Positions 10,739 through 22,032 are shown, counted from the stretch's first letter. The stretch is 64,000 nucleotides of DNA from Rhabdophis nuchalis (GCA_039707465.1 CM077648.1:30011119-30075118), one strand, 5' to 3'. Notes: generated by a model not told the origin, from the sequence alone. Translations and numbers: made by a program.

Positions 10739-11982
10739 TGCTTGATGATTTCTTTGCTTTATTTCTGAATGCACTGTCACTTCCGTCACTCTAATGCAAG
10801 AACTTGTGGGGATTTTGCACATTTAAATTGGAAGACGAGAGCACTCAACATGTTATCAATACAACAGCAAGACTATCTTAAGATCTAACAATATCATACA
10901 CAATGTTAGAGGTTCATATTATTCTCCTTTTCCAGTGCAGAATATGTCATAATTTCCAACAATTATCTGTGGGAGACTCCATATGCAAAAGTATAAATTG
11001 ACAGAATTTGATACCAGAAACTGAAGTTAGATGGCACCATATAATATTAAAAAGCACATAGCTCATAGTAGCATCTAAACATTAATGTGCATTTGTTAGT
11101 TGCAGTTTAATAACTTTAATAAACAACATGACTCTTAGCATCTTAAGGGCTTTCCACCTGTCACAGAGAAACAGGTAAATGCTTGGAATATTTTATTCAA
11201 ACAACCAAAATGTAACTCAGTCTTCCCAACTAAGTAGGCTTCTATAGATCAATAGGAAGTTCCTTTTTTAAGGAAGATTTGCTTAATGTTAAGTACAATA
11301 CATTAAAAGTGGTCATCATTGAAAATTAAGGAACCATCTGATCTAATGTTTAGATTGGTGAATTATTGAACAAATATGATATTCAGGGGAAAGTATTACC
11401 TAACACTGAAAAAGTATCAACCTAATAATTGAATGCCAATAGAAGTTTTGAATTTTTGCCATATAAATTGAGATGTGCAGCTTCTTTCAGTTCATAAAAT
11501 TATTATAGTCCAAGTTTGTTGCTAGAGGAAATTATGAAGCATGTGTTTTCTAAAAAGTCAATGTAGTATGACTAAATCAGTGCTAGGAACAAGATAGAAT
11601 GAAATGTTGCGTTATGTTTTTTTCATAGTAAATACGTGCATCGATCTAGTTCTGATGCTAAGTGTGTACGTGTACTGGGTTTTTAAATGGAGGTATGTGT
11701 TTCTAACTTTTTAATTTTAAATTTTAATGAAACCTTACGTTTTAACATTTTTTGTGTTTTTTGTTCTGAGTTTCTAGTGTTTTTATTTTAAAATTTAATG
11801 GAACCTTAAGTTTTAACATTTTTTGTGTTTTTTATTTTTTGTTTTTTGTTTTAATTTGTGTTGCTTATTTTTATTTATTGAACATGAAATTTTGGTAGAA
11901 AACCTCACAGAATGAGCAATCCTGTAGTGAATATTGATGAAAAATGGTTGATGGCAAGGGTACATCTGCAATTGCCCTAAAG
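10739..11982. other. Intergenic, nothing recognised
   Basis: AT-rich. A near-duplicate pair (TTTTAACATTTTTTGTGTTTT) occurs near 11,735-11,835. No gene or known repeat is recognised. Confidence 0.5.
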
Positions 11983-12122
11983 CAGGAGTCTGCAAAGTTG
12001 GCTCTTTTAAGACTGGTGGACTTCAACTCCCAGAATTCCCCAGCCAGCCTCGTGAGGCTGGCTGGGGAATTCTGGGAGTTGAAGTCCACCAGTCTTAAAA
12101 GAGCCAACTTTGCAGACTCCTG
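11983..12122. mobile_element. Perfect fold-back MITE, 69-bp arms
   Basis: The arms 11,983-12,051 and 12,054-12,122 are perfect reverse complements of 69 bp around a 2-nt centre. The ends are CAGGAGTCTGCAAAG / CTTTGCAGACTCCTG. The flanks are CCTAAAG on both sides, that is a 7-bp (or eroded 8-bp) target duplication. CAG/CTG ends with an about 8-bp duplication fit the hAT superfamily. There is no coding capacity, so it must have been moved by a transposase made elsewhere. Confidence 0.85.
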
Positions 12123-12129
12123 CCTAAAG

Positions 12130-12263
12130 CATGGGTGTCAAACTCGCCATGTTACATTGATGTCACATGACGTATTGCATTGTTGTTGCCTTTGCAGACC
12201 TGGGGTGGGCATGGCCTGCCCATGATGCATCCACCCCCACGAACCGCCAGTTCAACATCCCTG
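12130..12263. mobile_element. GTGTCAAACT-type MITE, stacked on the previous element
   Basis: It starts CATGGGTGTCAAACTCGCC and ends GCCAGTTCAACATCCCTG. It is preceded by (G)CCTAAAG and followed by CCCTAAAG, so it shares its target sequence with the fold-back MITE immediately to the left. The interior has TGGGCATGGCC and GATGCATCCA, as in the copy at 28,037. Confidence 0.7.
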
Positions 12264-12693
12264 CCCTAAAGGCATTCTTGTGTGCATGCTCAGAGACATA
12301 TACAGACATTCACCTGTACACAGAGACGGGCCACCAATTTTGAGAAGTCTGGAGCCAAAAGAGATAAAATACAAGATTATTTGAAATAATGAGTTATGGG
12401 TACCATAGTTATTCTGTTTGAAAATATCTGGGATAAGTTAATGCTAGTAAATAGCTCAGTTTTATTCATCTCACTATTGTTCATTACTGAGCATATCCTC
12501 TATTTATTTTTGAGTATTCAAAGCATTGTAAAATTCAGAATAGATTACAGAAAGAGATCAATGTTTGTAAGAGCTGGATAAATTGTTTTCACTGTTATCA
12601 TTCTGCCACTCTCTGGTGTTAGTTAGAACTACAGGTTTTTTGCTAAAACATTCTTCTTTCCATAGGGGTTGGATAAATCTATGCCATAGAAAA

Positions 12694-12725
<32 letters not shown>

Positions 12726-14946
12726 GAGGAAGAGCAGGAGGAGGAACAGATTAGGCTTTATATTGTATAAAACAAGACCTTGCACAGAAGCTTTATGGTG
12801 CTAAAAATCATTTTATCTCTTTAAATTGTGCTCAGTTTTCATCCAGAATTGTAAATTAAGTTTACTAGACTCTACAGGAATAAAACTTTAACACTGCCCA
12901 CAGGTAATATTTCTAAAGTTCTTCATACTTGGACAGATTCTAATTTTGAGGAATATAATTCAGTAACCCTTTTTTCAGTAACCCTTTTTTCTTTTTCTAA
13001 GAACCTATTTATAATGTTATGAATAATGAACTAAAATGGTATCAGCCATAGAACAAGGCCAAACATAATACAATTCCAACATACCAAGGTGAAATCCAAA
13101 CCTTGCTACATATTTTCTGAAACAGATTCAATAATAATCTTAAGAGCCTGCAATATTCATAATATATAAAAGTCCAGCTCATTGATTTGCTAAAATGGGA
13201 TATTACTAGTTCAGATTAACTGCAGGTTTTCTATATCGATCTTAGTACGGCATTGCAATTGCATATAGTTGATTGCAGATTTTGAAAAATTGAAACCTTT
13301 TAAAATTATATTGTCTTGAAATAAAATACAGCTTATAAACCCATTTTACCATAAAAAAAACTTTCCTCCTGGCAAAGATAGAATGACTGACATTTCTTTC
13401 AAAGATTGACCTTTCCAGTCAAATAACTACAAAAGTGCAATTTAGCTACTACATATAAATATTTAATTGTTTTCTTGCAGATGTTTTATTAACTGACTAG
13501 ATAACTAAACTCAGAGTACACCAAGGATTCCACAGCTCAACCCTAAGCTACATATATTCTCTTCTATTGGTAACATATAAATAGATTTAGGATCCTTTCC
13601 ATTTTGAATCCTGTCCATTCCTAGCTTCAATTTCCAGGACAATTTTTGATCGCCTAATTGTTGCACCATTCAAAGATTATCTATCTCCAAGACAGCAATA
13701 TCTCAGTAAAGAAAGGAATGTCTATTCTAACATTATGTTGTTACTAAATTCCCCAAAGAGATAATTGAGGCCTCTGATAAAAATTTGCCTACTTTTCATG
13801 ACCACTAAAGTTTGAAACATGTTGGATCCTCTTTTTTCTTGAATATTCACCAAGTAGAACATTCCACACAGCATCCTCTTACCAAGATTTCCTCTTACCA
13901 AGATTTCCTCTTCCCGATTAAAACTGCCGGTCCCATCAAATCTTGTAGAAGAGTATGTTGCTTCTCTCATCTCCCCACCCCCCATTGAACTCACCCTGTG
14001 GAATATTCTGTGGCCTCATCATTGCTATCCTTCTAGAAGTTCCTCAAAACATGGCAGTATCAACAGTTTGGGTACCACAGGGATATGGAAAACTGTTAAG
14101 ATGACTACATTGAACATAACAACGAAGATGCTCTCTTCTAGTTTTTTTTTAAATAACATAGAATAGAAATGTTTGACTCTTTTTAATGTTTTTTTTAATT
14201 ATAGGCCACCCAAATATGTGAAATGGACACACATATATAACTTCCTTACTGATTGTCTTGAATCATCCCTAGATTATATGTCTCAATAGTGGAGGCTGCC
14301 TAATTCTAATACACAAACATACAGTCAGACTTCCTCTGTCTGTGAAAAGCCTTCTCTCTCCCTCCCCTCATGTCAAACTACCCTTAGCATAGCTAGGAGA
14401 TCATGTAATACATTAGCAGATGGTGTTTAGCTCCTCCATTCCATGATATTCATAATTTATGAGCCAGAGATCACCAGGTATTACAGTTATCACAAGTAAT
14501 AAAATCAATAGGCGTTTAACCAAATATATTTAAAAGATACATTTTAAAAAATTGTTGTTGGGCAATATTAAGAAATGATTTTTGCAACACTTTAAATGTT
14601 TTAAAAGTAATTAGCAGAAAGCTTGTTCTGAGTATTGATGCCTTTTCCCCCCATGGAACCTAGAAAAGGATTTACTTGCAAACTTCAGCCTTGGATTATC
14701 TCAATAAGCCATTTATAACAAACCACTGGGAGAAAGGGAGAAAATTGATTATTTACTAACGCCTCCCCCCCCCCCCCCCCAATTTCTAGTTTTTCCTCAT
14801 TTCTCCACTCCGGATTGCTAATCTTTAGTTTACAGGCTGGTTTTCCATTCCAGCAACTATAGTAAAATTCACTAGTTTTCATCTGTGGAAAGCAGATGCA
14901 GAAAAGATAAGCTTCAGTTTAACAGCAAACATGGTGAAGATCAGTA
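12264..14946. other. Intergenic, simple repeats only
   Basis: No gene is recognised. A GGA-type microsatellite lies at about 12,692-12,745, a poly-C run at about 14,763-14,780, and short direct duplications near 12,965-12,990 (CAGTAACCCTTTTTT) and 13,880-13,912 (CTCTTACCAAGATTTC). Confidence 0.5.
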
Positions 14947-15150
14947 TCAGAGCTGGTTTCCTACTAGTTTGGACCGGTTCGGCCAAATAGGTAGTAACTT
15001 GGCGGTCTGGGTCACTAGAACCGGTAGCGACCCAGACTGCCATGCCCCCGAACCAGTTCTCTTACAGTGGCGCCATCTTGATTTTCGGTTCTGCACATGC
15101 AAAATTTTTGCGCGCGAAACCAGCAGTAATGCCAGCAACAACCCACTCCT
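14947..15150. mobile_element. TACCGGTTCG-family element with 8-bp target duplication
   Basis: The element runs TCAGAGCTGGTTTCCTAC ... CAGCAACAACCCACTCCT. It is flanked on both sides by GATCAGTA (14,939-14,946 and 15,151-15,158). The interior holds GACCGGTTCGGCC, AGAACCGGTAGCGACCC and GGCGCCATCTTG. The 8-bp duplication places this family with hAT-type elements. Confidence 0.7.
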
Positions 15151-15370
15151 GATCAGTATGATGATACGAAGAAGGAAAATTATATGTGATATGCATGGTA
15201 TGTATAATATAGCGTATGCCTATGGTGCTTAGCTTTCTAAAATGGTGGTTCTCGGCTCTGATCCTTCTGATTTGTGAACAAAAATCACTTTAAATAATTA
15301 AAAACAAAAAAACTTTTAGAATCTAAAAGTGGTTGTCATAACCATGATAAGTCATTGCTATATCTTTTAA

Positions 15371-15730
15371 ACTAGTAATATTAATGAAGATGATGTTATC
15401 CATTTAGTCGATCTCACCACATCTTCTGATCTTGCACTGTTTCTTTGAGTTTTTCTATGTCTGGTGTCAGCTTTGATAGTGTCCAGCCACCATGTCCTTT
15501 GATGGACTGGTTTCCTTCTACCACTAACTCTTCCAAATACAACTACTTTCTCCAGTGAATTCCCCCACACGACAGTGACCAAAGTAAGTGAGATGCAGTG
15601 TTGTGATTTTGCCTTCTAGCGCCATATCTGGTGTAATGCACTCCACTACTAGCTTTTTAGTCACTTGCTATCCAAAGTATATGCAACAGCCTTCTTCAGC
15701 ACTACAGCTCAAATAAATTGATTTTTTTCT
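15371..15730 (-). mobile_element. RTE-BovB LINE fragment
   Basis: The minus strand encodes, with frame breaks, the C-terminal region of an RTE/BovB protein: LTYFGHCRV, then GRVSGRRKPVHQRTWWLDTI. The nucleotide phrases TTCAGCACTACAGCTCAAAT and GTCCAGCCACCATGTCCTTT are typical of BovB in reptiles. It is 5'-truncated and decayed. BovB is the presumed enzyme source for the Sauria SINE at 18,047. Confidence 0.65.
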
Positions 15731-15789
15731 TCTCTTGATTATTTAAAATCCAACTTTAACAACCATAGGTACCTATGTATGTTCCCCTG

Positions 15790-15945
15790 TGTGGGAAGGA
15801 TTCTCCATTCAGCCTCGAGTGAAAAGAAGCGTGCACTTGCTCTCTTTGAAAGCTTCCACCAAATGGAAAAATGCCAGGAGCAAGCACACATTTCTTTTCT
15901 CTCAAGGCTGAATGGGAAATCCTTCCCACCAACCCCTGTAAACAG
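15790..15945. repeat. Imperfect inverted repeat, about 55-bp arms
   Basis: GTGGGAAGGATTCTCCATTC at the left pairs with GAATGGGAAATCCTTCCCAC at the right. The fold continues through CAGCCTCGAGTGAAAAG / CTCTCAAGGCTG to a GCACTTGCTC / GAGCAAGCAC pair. I see no target duplication. It may be an old MITE. Confidence 0.5.
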
Positions 15946-16075
15946 GAAGGAAGCCACCCCCCACCCCAGACAAGCTGGGAAGACCCCAAGGAGGAGCTAA
16001 AAAGCTGGTGAATCAACCCTGCCAAAGTAAAAAAAAAAAAAGGTTCTGATGATGGTGCAATGTTGGCACAGCTGA

Positions 16076-16175
16076 TTGTTGGAACCTTTTTTTTACTACT
16101 GGTTCAGGCAAACCATAGAATTTTTTGCTACCAGGAGAACCAGCCCGAACTGGCAGCATTTCACCCTGGGCTTAA
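16076..16175. mobile_element. TACCGGTTCG-family fragment
   Basis: TACTACTGGTTCAGGCAAACC...GCTACCAGGAGAACCAG and GAACTGGCAGCATTTCACCC match the ends of the element at 10,386. The left end is missing. Confidence 0.45.
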
Positions 16176-16700
16176 CATATGTACATTTTATTTTAATTTT
16201 AGTCCTGTATGTTTCCTCTTATTCTAGAGTTAAAGGCTTACAGATATTGGTCGCATTTTTCCTCTTTCTCTTTTTCCTCAGTCAAATAAATTGGCAACTA
16301 GACTTGATCTACCTGGTGATCCTTTGACTATTAAAACTTCTGATCTCCCTTCCATCATCCCCACTCAAGCTCCTCTGCCATGAATAGACCATGTCTCACA
16401 TCATTTTTTTTCTTCTTCCTTAAATTGCACCCTAGAATGTTTTGTCAACTTTGAACTGCTGACAAATTAATGTGTTCAGCTGTGCAAACACTGACATTCC
16501 TTTTTTCTATGGAATGAAACTAAGAGTCTGCCTTTGAAAGCCACTCAAGCTCACTAAATTCATGTTAGCCATTTTAGGCAAACAAAAGCTTTCCAAGCTT
16601 TTCCTCTCACATGTGTCCTGGGAAATTCTTCCCTTTCTACCACTTCATATCTATCTGACACCCTTCCCTCCTTTGAGAATGATTTCTTATCAGGTTCTAA
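16176..16700. other. Intergenic, nothing recognised
   Basis: No gene or repeat is recognised. A minus-strand reading frame across 16,560-16,856 has no recognisable domain and runs into repeat sequence. Confidence 0.45.
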
Positions 16701-16729
16701 ACCAGTTTCTAAATGAAACTCAATTTCAT

Positions 16730-17365
16730 TGAGGGCCGCATAAGGGTTGTGTTTGACCTCGGGGGTGGGGAATAGGTGTGTGGCCAGTTTGATGTCACTC
16801 ATGTCGGTGTTACCTGTGGTGGCCCTAGTGCTCTGCCCATGAAAACAAGCTCCCAAGCTCCATTTTTGGCTGCAGCAGCCTCCTGCAACCCTCTGCCAGA
16901 GAAAACGGGCTCACAAGGGCCACATGTGCCCCCCCCACAAGCTCCAGTTTTGCTGGCAGAGGCACCATGGGCCAGTTCTTCACTGTTTCCAGAGTGGCCC
17001 AACAGCATAAGTGGTAGTCAGCAGTTTCTGAGCAGTTCTGGAGAACAGTTAGCAGAAATTTTGAATAGTTCGGAGAATTGGTAAATACCACCACTGCCTG
17101 GTCCCGCCCCCATCTATTCTCTGCCTCCCGAGACTCAGCTGTTTGGGAGGGAATGGTGATTTTGCAGTATCCTTTCCCTGGAGGTGGGAGGGAATGGAAA
17201 TTTTACAGTATCCTTCCCTTGCCACGCCCACCAAGCCATGCCCACAGAACTGTCAGTAAAAAATTTTTAATCCCACCACTGCTAGATCTGACCCAAGGGC
17301 CAGATCTAAGTACTTCACAGGCCTGATCCAGTCCCTGGGCCTTGAGTTTGACACCCCTGTTCAAA
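16730..17365. repeat. Composite: GTTTGAC-type element with nested insertion
   Basis: The left part (GAGGGCCGCATAAGGG ... CCAGTTTGATGTCACTC) and the right end (CAGATCTAAGTACTTCACAG ... CCTTGAGTTTGACACCCCTG) look like one GGCCCGCAGG-type element. A second segment of about 16,980-17,280, with GGAGAATTGGTAAATACCACC and a TCCCACCACTGCTAG end, appears to be inserted in it. Boundaries are approximate. Confidence 0.4.
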
Positions 17366-18046
17366 ACTAATACATAGCCTCTGTTTCTTTCAGCAAAGCA
17401 AGTATAATCGGTTTTGTTGTGGTGTCTGCATGAGTACTGTACATGAAGACTGAGTGAGAAGCTAGAAATAAGCGTAGACTTTTCACAGAGTTTATAGGCA
17501 ACAGGCAGTTTTGAGGCTTCAGGATGTATCCCGGGATTTAGTATAATATGTGTACCAAATTACCAAGATTTGTTCTTTTGTGAAATTCTTTGTTATGAAC
17601 CCACCTTATACATCTACCTGGAGCTGTTTGTGTGAACTGTGTTTTACAACTAACCCCATTTCAATTTAACTGAACTGAACTCTCCTTGGAACAAAATTAT
17701 TAACATACATGATTTCTACAGAAAGGCTGCATGCCAGATAAAACGGAGACTTCTGTGATTCCACGACACTGGCTGCGTCGAAGAAGTGAGTTCCAATATT
17801 AATCTTTTCTTTGAAACACTGGATCTGTACAGCTTGGGTGTTTGTCGCTTTCTATTTATAGGAACATTTGTTTCTATAAATTTCCTGGTTCCAGAGCTTC
17901 CACTGCCCTATACGGTCTTTTAAGAAGAAAGGAGGTTTGATATCTGAATGGCTTTTGTTTTCTGTGACATGACAAATGCATACAATACAAAGTAAGAATA
18001 TAGATGGGCAGGAGAAAATAATTTCATTTCCCACATGCTTGGAGTA
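17366..18046. other. Intergenic, nothing recognised
   Basis: No gene, RNA or clear repeat is seen. Confidence 0.45.
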
Positions 18047-18455
18047 GGGCAGTCCAGGTGGTTCAGTGGTTAAGATGCTGGGCTTGTTGGCTGAAAAGCC
18101 AGTAGCCCAGGCTTGAGGCCTGAGTGCCACACAACAGGGTTAGCTCCTGTCATCACCCCAATTCCTGCCAACCTAGTAGTTTGAAAGTCTGTAGAGATAA
18201 AACCAAGAAAGTCCAGTTGCCTCCTGAAAAAAGCACCTTTGGGACATAGTAGTTTGAAAGCATGTAAATGTGAGTAGATAAATGGGTACCACTTTGGTAG
18301 GAAGTTAACAGCTCTTGTGACATTATGCTGGCCACATGACCATGGAAATGTCTTTGGACAATGCTGGCTCAATGGCCTTGAAATGGAGATGAGCACCATA
18401 CTGTACAATCGGTAATGATTACCAGAATCAAATGTGCAACGGCTCCTTTTTTTAA
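18047..18455 (+). repeat. Sauria SINE (tRNA head, BovB-type tail)
   Basis: A tRNA-like head (GGTGGTTCAGTGGTTAAGATG...) is followed by the body GCTCCTGTCATCACCCC, CTGCCAACCTAGTAGTTTGA, GGCCACATGACCATGG and GAAATGGAGATGAGCACC. This order is that of the Sauria SINE family of squamates. An internal stretch around 18,195-18,250 duplicates the AGTAGTTTGAAAG phrase. It is diverged, so not recent. Confidence 0.8.
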
Positions 18456-18732
18456 ATCTTATGCATGGGGTTCAGAGTGAAATACTTGTTGCTACTCTAG
18501 GACCTAAGACATATTGGGATGGAGCAGTTATCCTGTATGTTTCTTATTTTCAGTGTTGCAAGGTTATCAGAAAATAAGCCTTCAAGTTGCTTTGGTGTAA
18601 CAAAAACAGTGACTGGATAGAAATCAGATAGGTAACTATTTTAAAATCCTCTTCCTGTTACAATCACTGGAAGAGAATTATTTTACTCTAAGCATGACAT
18701 GATTTAGTGTATTATTTATAACAGGTCATTGT

Positions 18733-19427
18733 CTTACGCACAGTCACTCAAGCACTCGTCACCTCTCGACTTGACTACTGTAATGCTCTCTACATGGGGC
18801 TCCCCTTGAGGTGCACCCGAAAGCTGCAGCTAGTCCAGAACGCAGCCGCGCGGGTGATTACGGGAGCGCCTAGACACTCCCACATAACACCTATCCTGCG
18901 CGAGCTGCACTGGCTCCCTGTGGTCTTTCGGGTGCGCTTCAAGGTTTTAACGACCATCTTTAAAGCGCTCCATGGCTCGGGGCCTAGTTATATGCGAGAC
19001 CGCCTCCTGCCCCATACATCCCTCAGACCGATACGCTCCCACAGAGAGGGCCTCCTCAGGGTGCCGTCGGCTGGACAATGCCGACTGGCGACACCCAGGG
19101 GAAGAGCCTTCTCTGTGGCGGGCCCTGCCCTTTGGAACGACCTACCCCCTGAACTCCGCACCATCTCTGACCTCCGCCTCTTCCGCAAGTGTCTGAAGAC
19201 ACACCTATTCCATCTAGCCGGCCTAGCATAACCCCCATTACTGACTCTTAGATAGTTTTAAATTTGGGTTTTTTAAATTCTGTTTTTAGCGCAGGGTCTA
19301 TTATAATAAGTTTTTTAAATTTTTATATGTTTTATATGTGTTTTAACATCCCTGTGCGCCGCCCTGGGTCCGTTTGGAGAAGGGCGGGGTATAAATTTAA
19401 TAAAATAAATAAAATAAATAAATAAAA
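18733..19427 (+). mobile_element. L2-clade LINE, 5'-truncated (C-terminal RT region and 3' end)
   Basis: The copy begins within the reverse transcriptase C-terminal region ([20 protein letters not shown]) and stays open to a stop at 19,229-19,231. Its conserved motif [17 protein letters not shown] precedes the stop. The 3' untranslated part ends CGCCGCCCTGGGTCCG...GAGAAGGGCGGGGTATAAAT and an ATAA repeat tail. It is almost identical to the matching part of the element at 31,780, so the two insertions are recent and of one subfamily. The RT catalytic motif lies upstream of the truncation point. Confidence 0.9.
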
Positions 19428-20040
19428 ATTGTGTATTTCTTCTCTGCGTTGACATATTCCAGCAATACCTTTACTCTTTTTAGTTATTCTTCTGCATACC
19501 ATTGCAATAGTATGTGAACTTGTTTAGTCATGGCAGAAAGAAATCAGGTGTTCAGCTGGTATGAAGACCTTCTGGTAAATCCTGTTTCCCTAAAGCAAAT
19601 CTGTGTATAGGATTATGCCCCAAAGTATTCTTTTGTATTATATGGACGTGTTTGGGCTTGTCATATGCAGCTCTCTGCACAAAACTGTATTAAGTTGGGT
19701 TTTTTTCCTTTGAATCTGGTTTCTAAAAATGTGATCTTTCTGTAATACCAGATTCTTTGAATATTTTTTATCTATTAGGCTTAAGTTTAGGTTTCTTAGT
19801 ATTATTTTGGGAATGTAGGCAAAACCTGTCGACATATTTGCTTTACCTATCGTAGTTTCTTGGGTTTGACAACTTTTATAGAAAACGGTATACTAATGGC
19901 ACTAATGTGATGCATTTCCTGTGTCTTTTCTAATTAGCTTTAAATGTTATTTAGTGCAGATGAGAAAATCTTTTGTCGTTTTATACAGTTTAAGAAAGGC
20001 AGTATAGTACATTGGGAGCACACCTGAACTAGTAGTAAAA
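19428..20040. other. Intergenic, nothing recognised
   Basis: No gene or recognisable repeat is seen. Confidence 0.45.
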
Positions 20041-20735
20041 AAATTGGCAACCCACCACAAGTTGAATTCATATAACACATCAGTTTTGCCTGATTCCCTA
20101 TTCTACAGAGGAATTATTGAGTCTGTCATCTGCACCTCTATAGCTGTCTGATTTGGTTCTGCAACCCAACAAGACAGACACAGACTTCAGAGGATAATTA
20201 GAACTGGAGAAAAAACAATTGCTACCAACTTGCCTTCCATTGAGGATCTGTACACTGCACGAGTCAAAAGAGGGCTGTGAAAATATTTACAGACCCCTCG
20301 CATCATGGACACAAATTGTTTCAACTCTTACCCTCAAATGACACTATAGAGCACTGCACACCAAGACAACTACACACAGGAAGTTTTCCCCAAACAACTG
20401 TCACTTTGCTAAACAAATAATTCCCTCACCACTGTCAAACTATTTACTAAGGGTGGATTGCTATTACTATTAGTCTTCTCATCGTTCCTATCACTCATCT
20501 CCTCCCACTTATGACTGCAGGACTGTAACTTTGTTGCTTGTATCTTTATGATTTATATTTATATTGTTTCCTGTTTGCTTATTTGTACCCTATGACTATC
20601 ATTAAGCGTTCTACCTTATGATTCTTGATAAATGTATCTTTTTTATGTACACTGAAAGCATATGCACCAAAGATATTCCTCGTGTGTCCAGTCATACTTG
20701 ACCAATAAAGGATTCTATTCTATTCTATTCTATAG
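20041..20735 (+). mobile_element. Snake-type CR1 LINE, 3' end with ATTCT tail
   Basis: The broken frame preserves phrases of the CR1 C-terminus (YRGIIESVICTSIAV, RLQRIIRTGEKTIATNLPS). This is followed by a 3' region with CTTATGACTGCAGGACTG, TATGTACACTGAAAGCATAT and GCACCAAAGATATTCC, and finally AATAAAGGATTCTATTCTAT, an ATTCT-type pentamer repeat. In snakes such CR1 (L3-type) copies are known to seed ATTCT microsatellites. The same protein family is on the opposite strand at 1,551-2,206. Confidence 0.75.
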
Positions 20736-21847
20736 TTATTCAGAGATTAATACAATGTGTGATGTAACTAATCTCACTTTCTTGTGATGCTTTCCTAAAA
20801 CTAGCAAGGTGTTTGCTTTTGTGTGAATGCTAGATAGTTGTGTTTAGGAAGCAAGCCCCAACATTTTTGCACTGGGCGTCCTAATAGATTTTCAAATGTG
20901 TAACATAAAAATCCCTTAGAAGCAGGAATCCTAATATTCTTCCAGAACTTTTTTCAAGTATAGGAATTTCGAGAATAGAAGGTATAATGAATGTATCAGG
21001 ATTCTCATGCCACTTATCTGAGCAAAGGAACTATCAGTGTACAATTCTTATTGTAGATAAAAAAAAGTAGGAAACACTGGTAACTTCATAGCATCGTTTG
21101 CAAATTGTACAAGAATTGCCTGATAGAAACTATATATTAGTTAATCAGCCACTGTTTCAGTGGTAACAGGTTATCACACATATCAAGGGTCTCCCCAGTT
21201 TGTAAGGCAGTAGCCATCTTGATTAATATGCCCGGCATCATTGTTTGCAGCTCCTTTTTTTCCTGATTGAAAGAAAAAAATATGCAGTAGTCAGGTCAAG
21301 GTTGAAGTCACAATAGACAGATTTTATCTTCCCATCTCTTTAGAAAGAGTGGACATACTATTTTTGAATATATTTTTTACATTATGTAGACGTGAAGTCT
21401 ATTTGGCTTGTGCTTAGTACTGTGAAACTAGCCAATTGTGGTTTGCGCACCAGTGGCTAAGCAAATTATAGCTTAGTACAACTTATCAGCTCATCTATGC
21501 ACACCCAGATTTAGGGACTCTATAAAAATGTTTGTTTCAATAAAAACATTGGGTAGGGGAAGGGCATACTAGATATCTCCATGTGTGTTCAAGCAGAATA
21601 TACTAAGTTGAAAGTGCCAGTAAGATGCCAATAAGTTTCTACTAACTGGTCAGGTTAGAGTAATTAATGTGTTCTTCATTGTTCTCAGTCCTTGGAAAAG
21701 TGAGATCCATATACCGTAACTGTATTCATTTCTAAATAAAAAATTAGTACACTAACAGCATTAATTACAAAGCACAGAATCATAATTATAATTAGACCAT
21801 CTTTCATATGATTGGTTATAAATCTTTGTTATAGGCTGGCTGTAAAC
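20736..21847. other. Intergenic, nothing recognised
   Basis: AT-rich. I see no gene, RNA or clear repeat. Confidence 0.45.
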
Positions 21848-22024
21848 CAGTGGTTCTCAATCTTCCCAATGCTGCGACCCTTTAATACAGTTCCTCATGT
21901 TGTGGTGACCCCCAACTATAAAATTGGTGTCTCGGTTCCTAAGAAAATATGGGTCCTAAGAAACCCTTGTGAAAGAGTTGTTTGACCCCCAAAGGGGTCG
22001 CGGCCCACAGGTTGAGAACCACTG
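21848..22024 (+). mobile_element. SPIN-type hAT MITE
   Basis: The terminal inverted repeats are CAGTGGTTCTCAATC and TTGAGAACCACTG. The interior contains GCTGCGACCCTTTAATACAG, TGTGGTGACCCCCAAC and CCCCAAAGGGGTCGCGGCCC, which match SPIN (Space Invader) elements. The flanking 8-bp duplication is CTGTAAAC (21,840-21,847 and 22,025-22,032), exact on both sides. It is an internally deleted, non-coding form. Confidence 0.85.
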
Positions 22025-22032
22025 CTGTAAAC

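Noticed and set aside
16560..16856. 98-codon minus-strand frame resembling a small protein
   Set aside because: Its upstream part runs into a repeat and no motif or splice signal supports it.
18047..18110. Possible tRNA gene from A-box and B-box-like sequence
   Set aside because: No cloverleaf can be formed, and the sequence continues as a Sauria SINE body.
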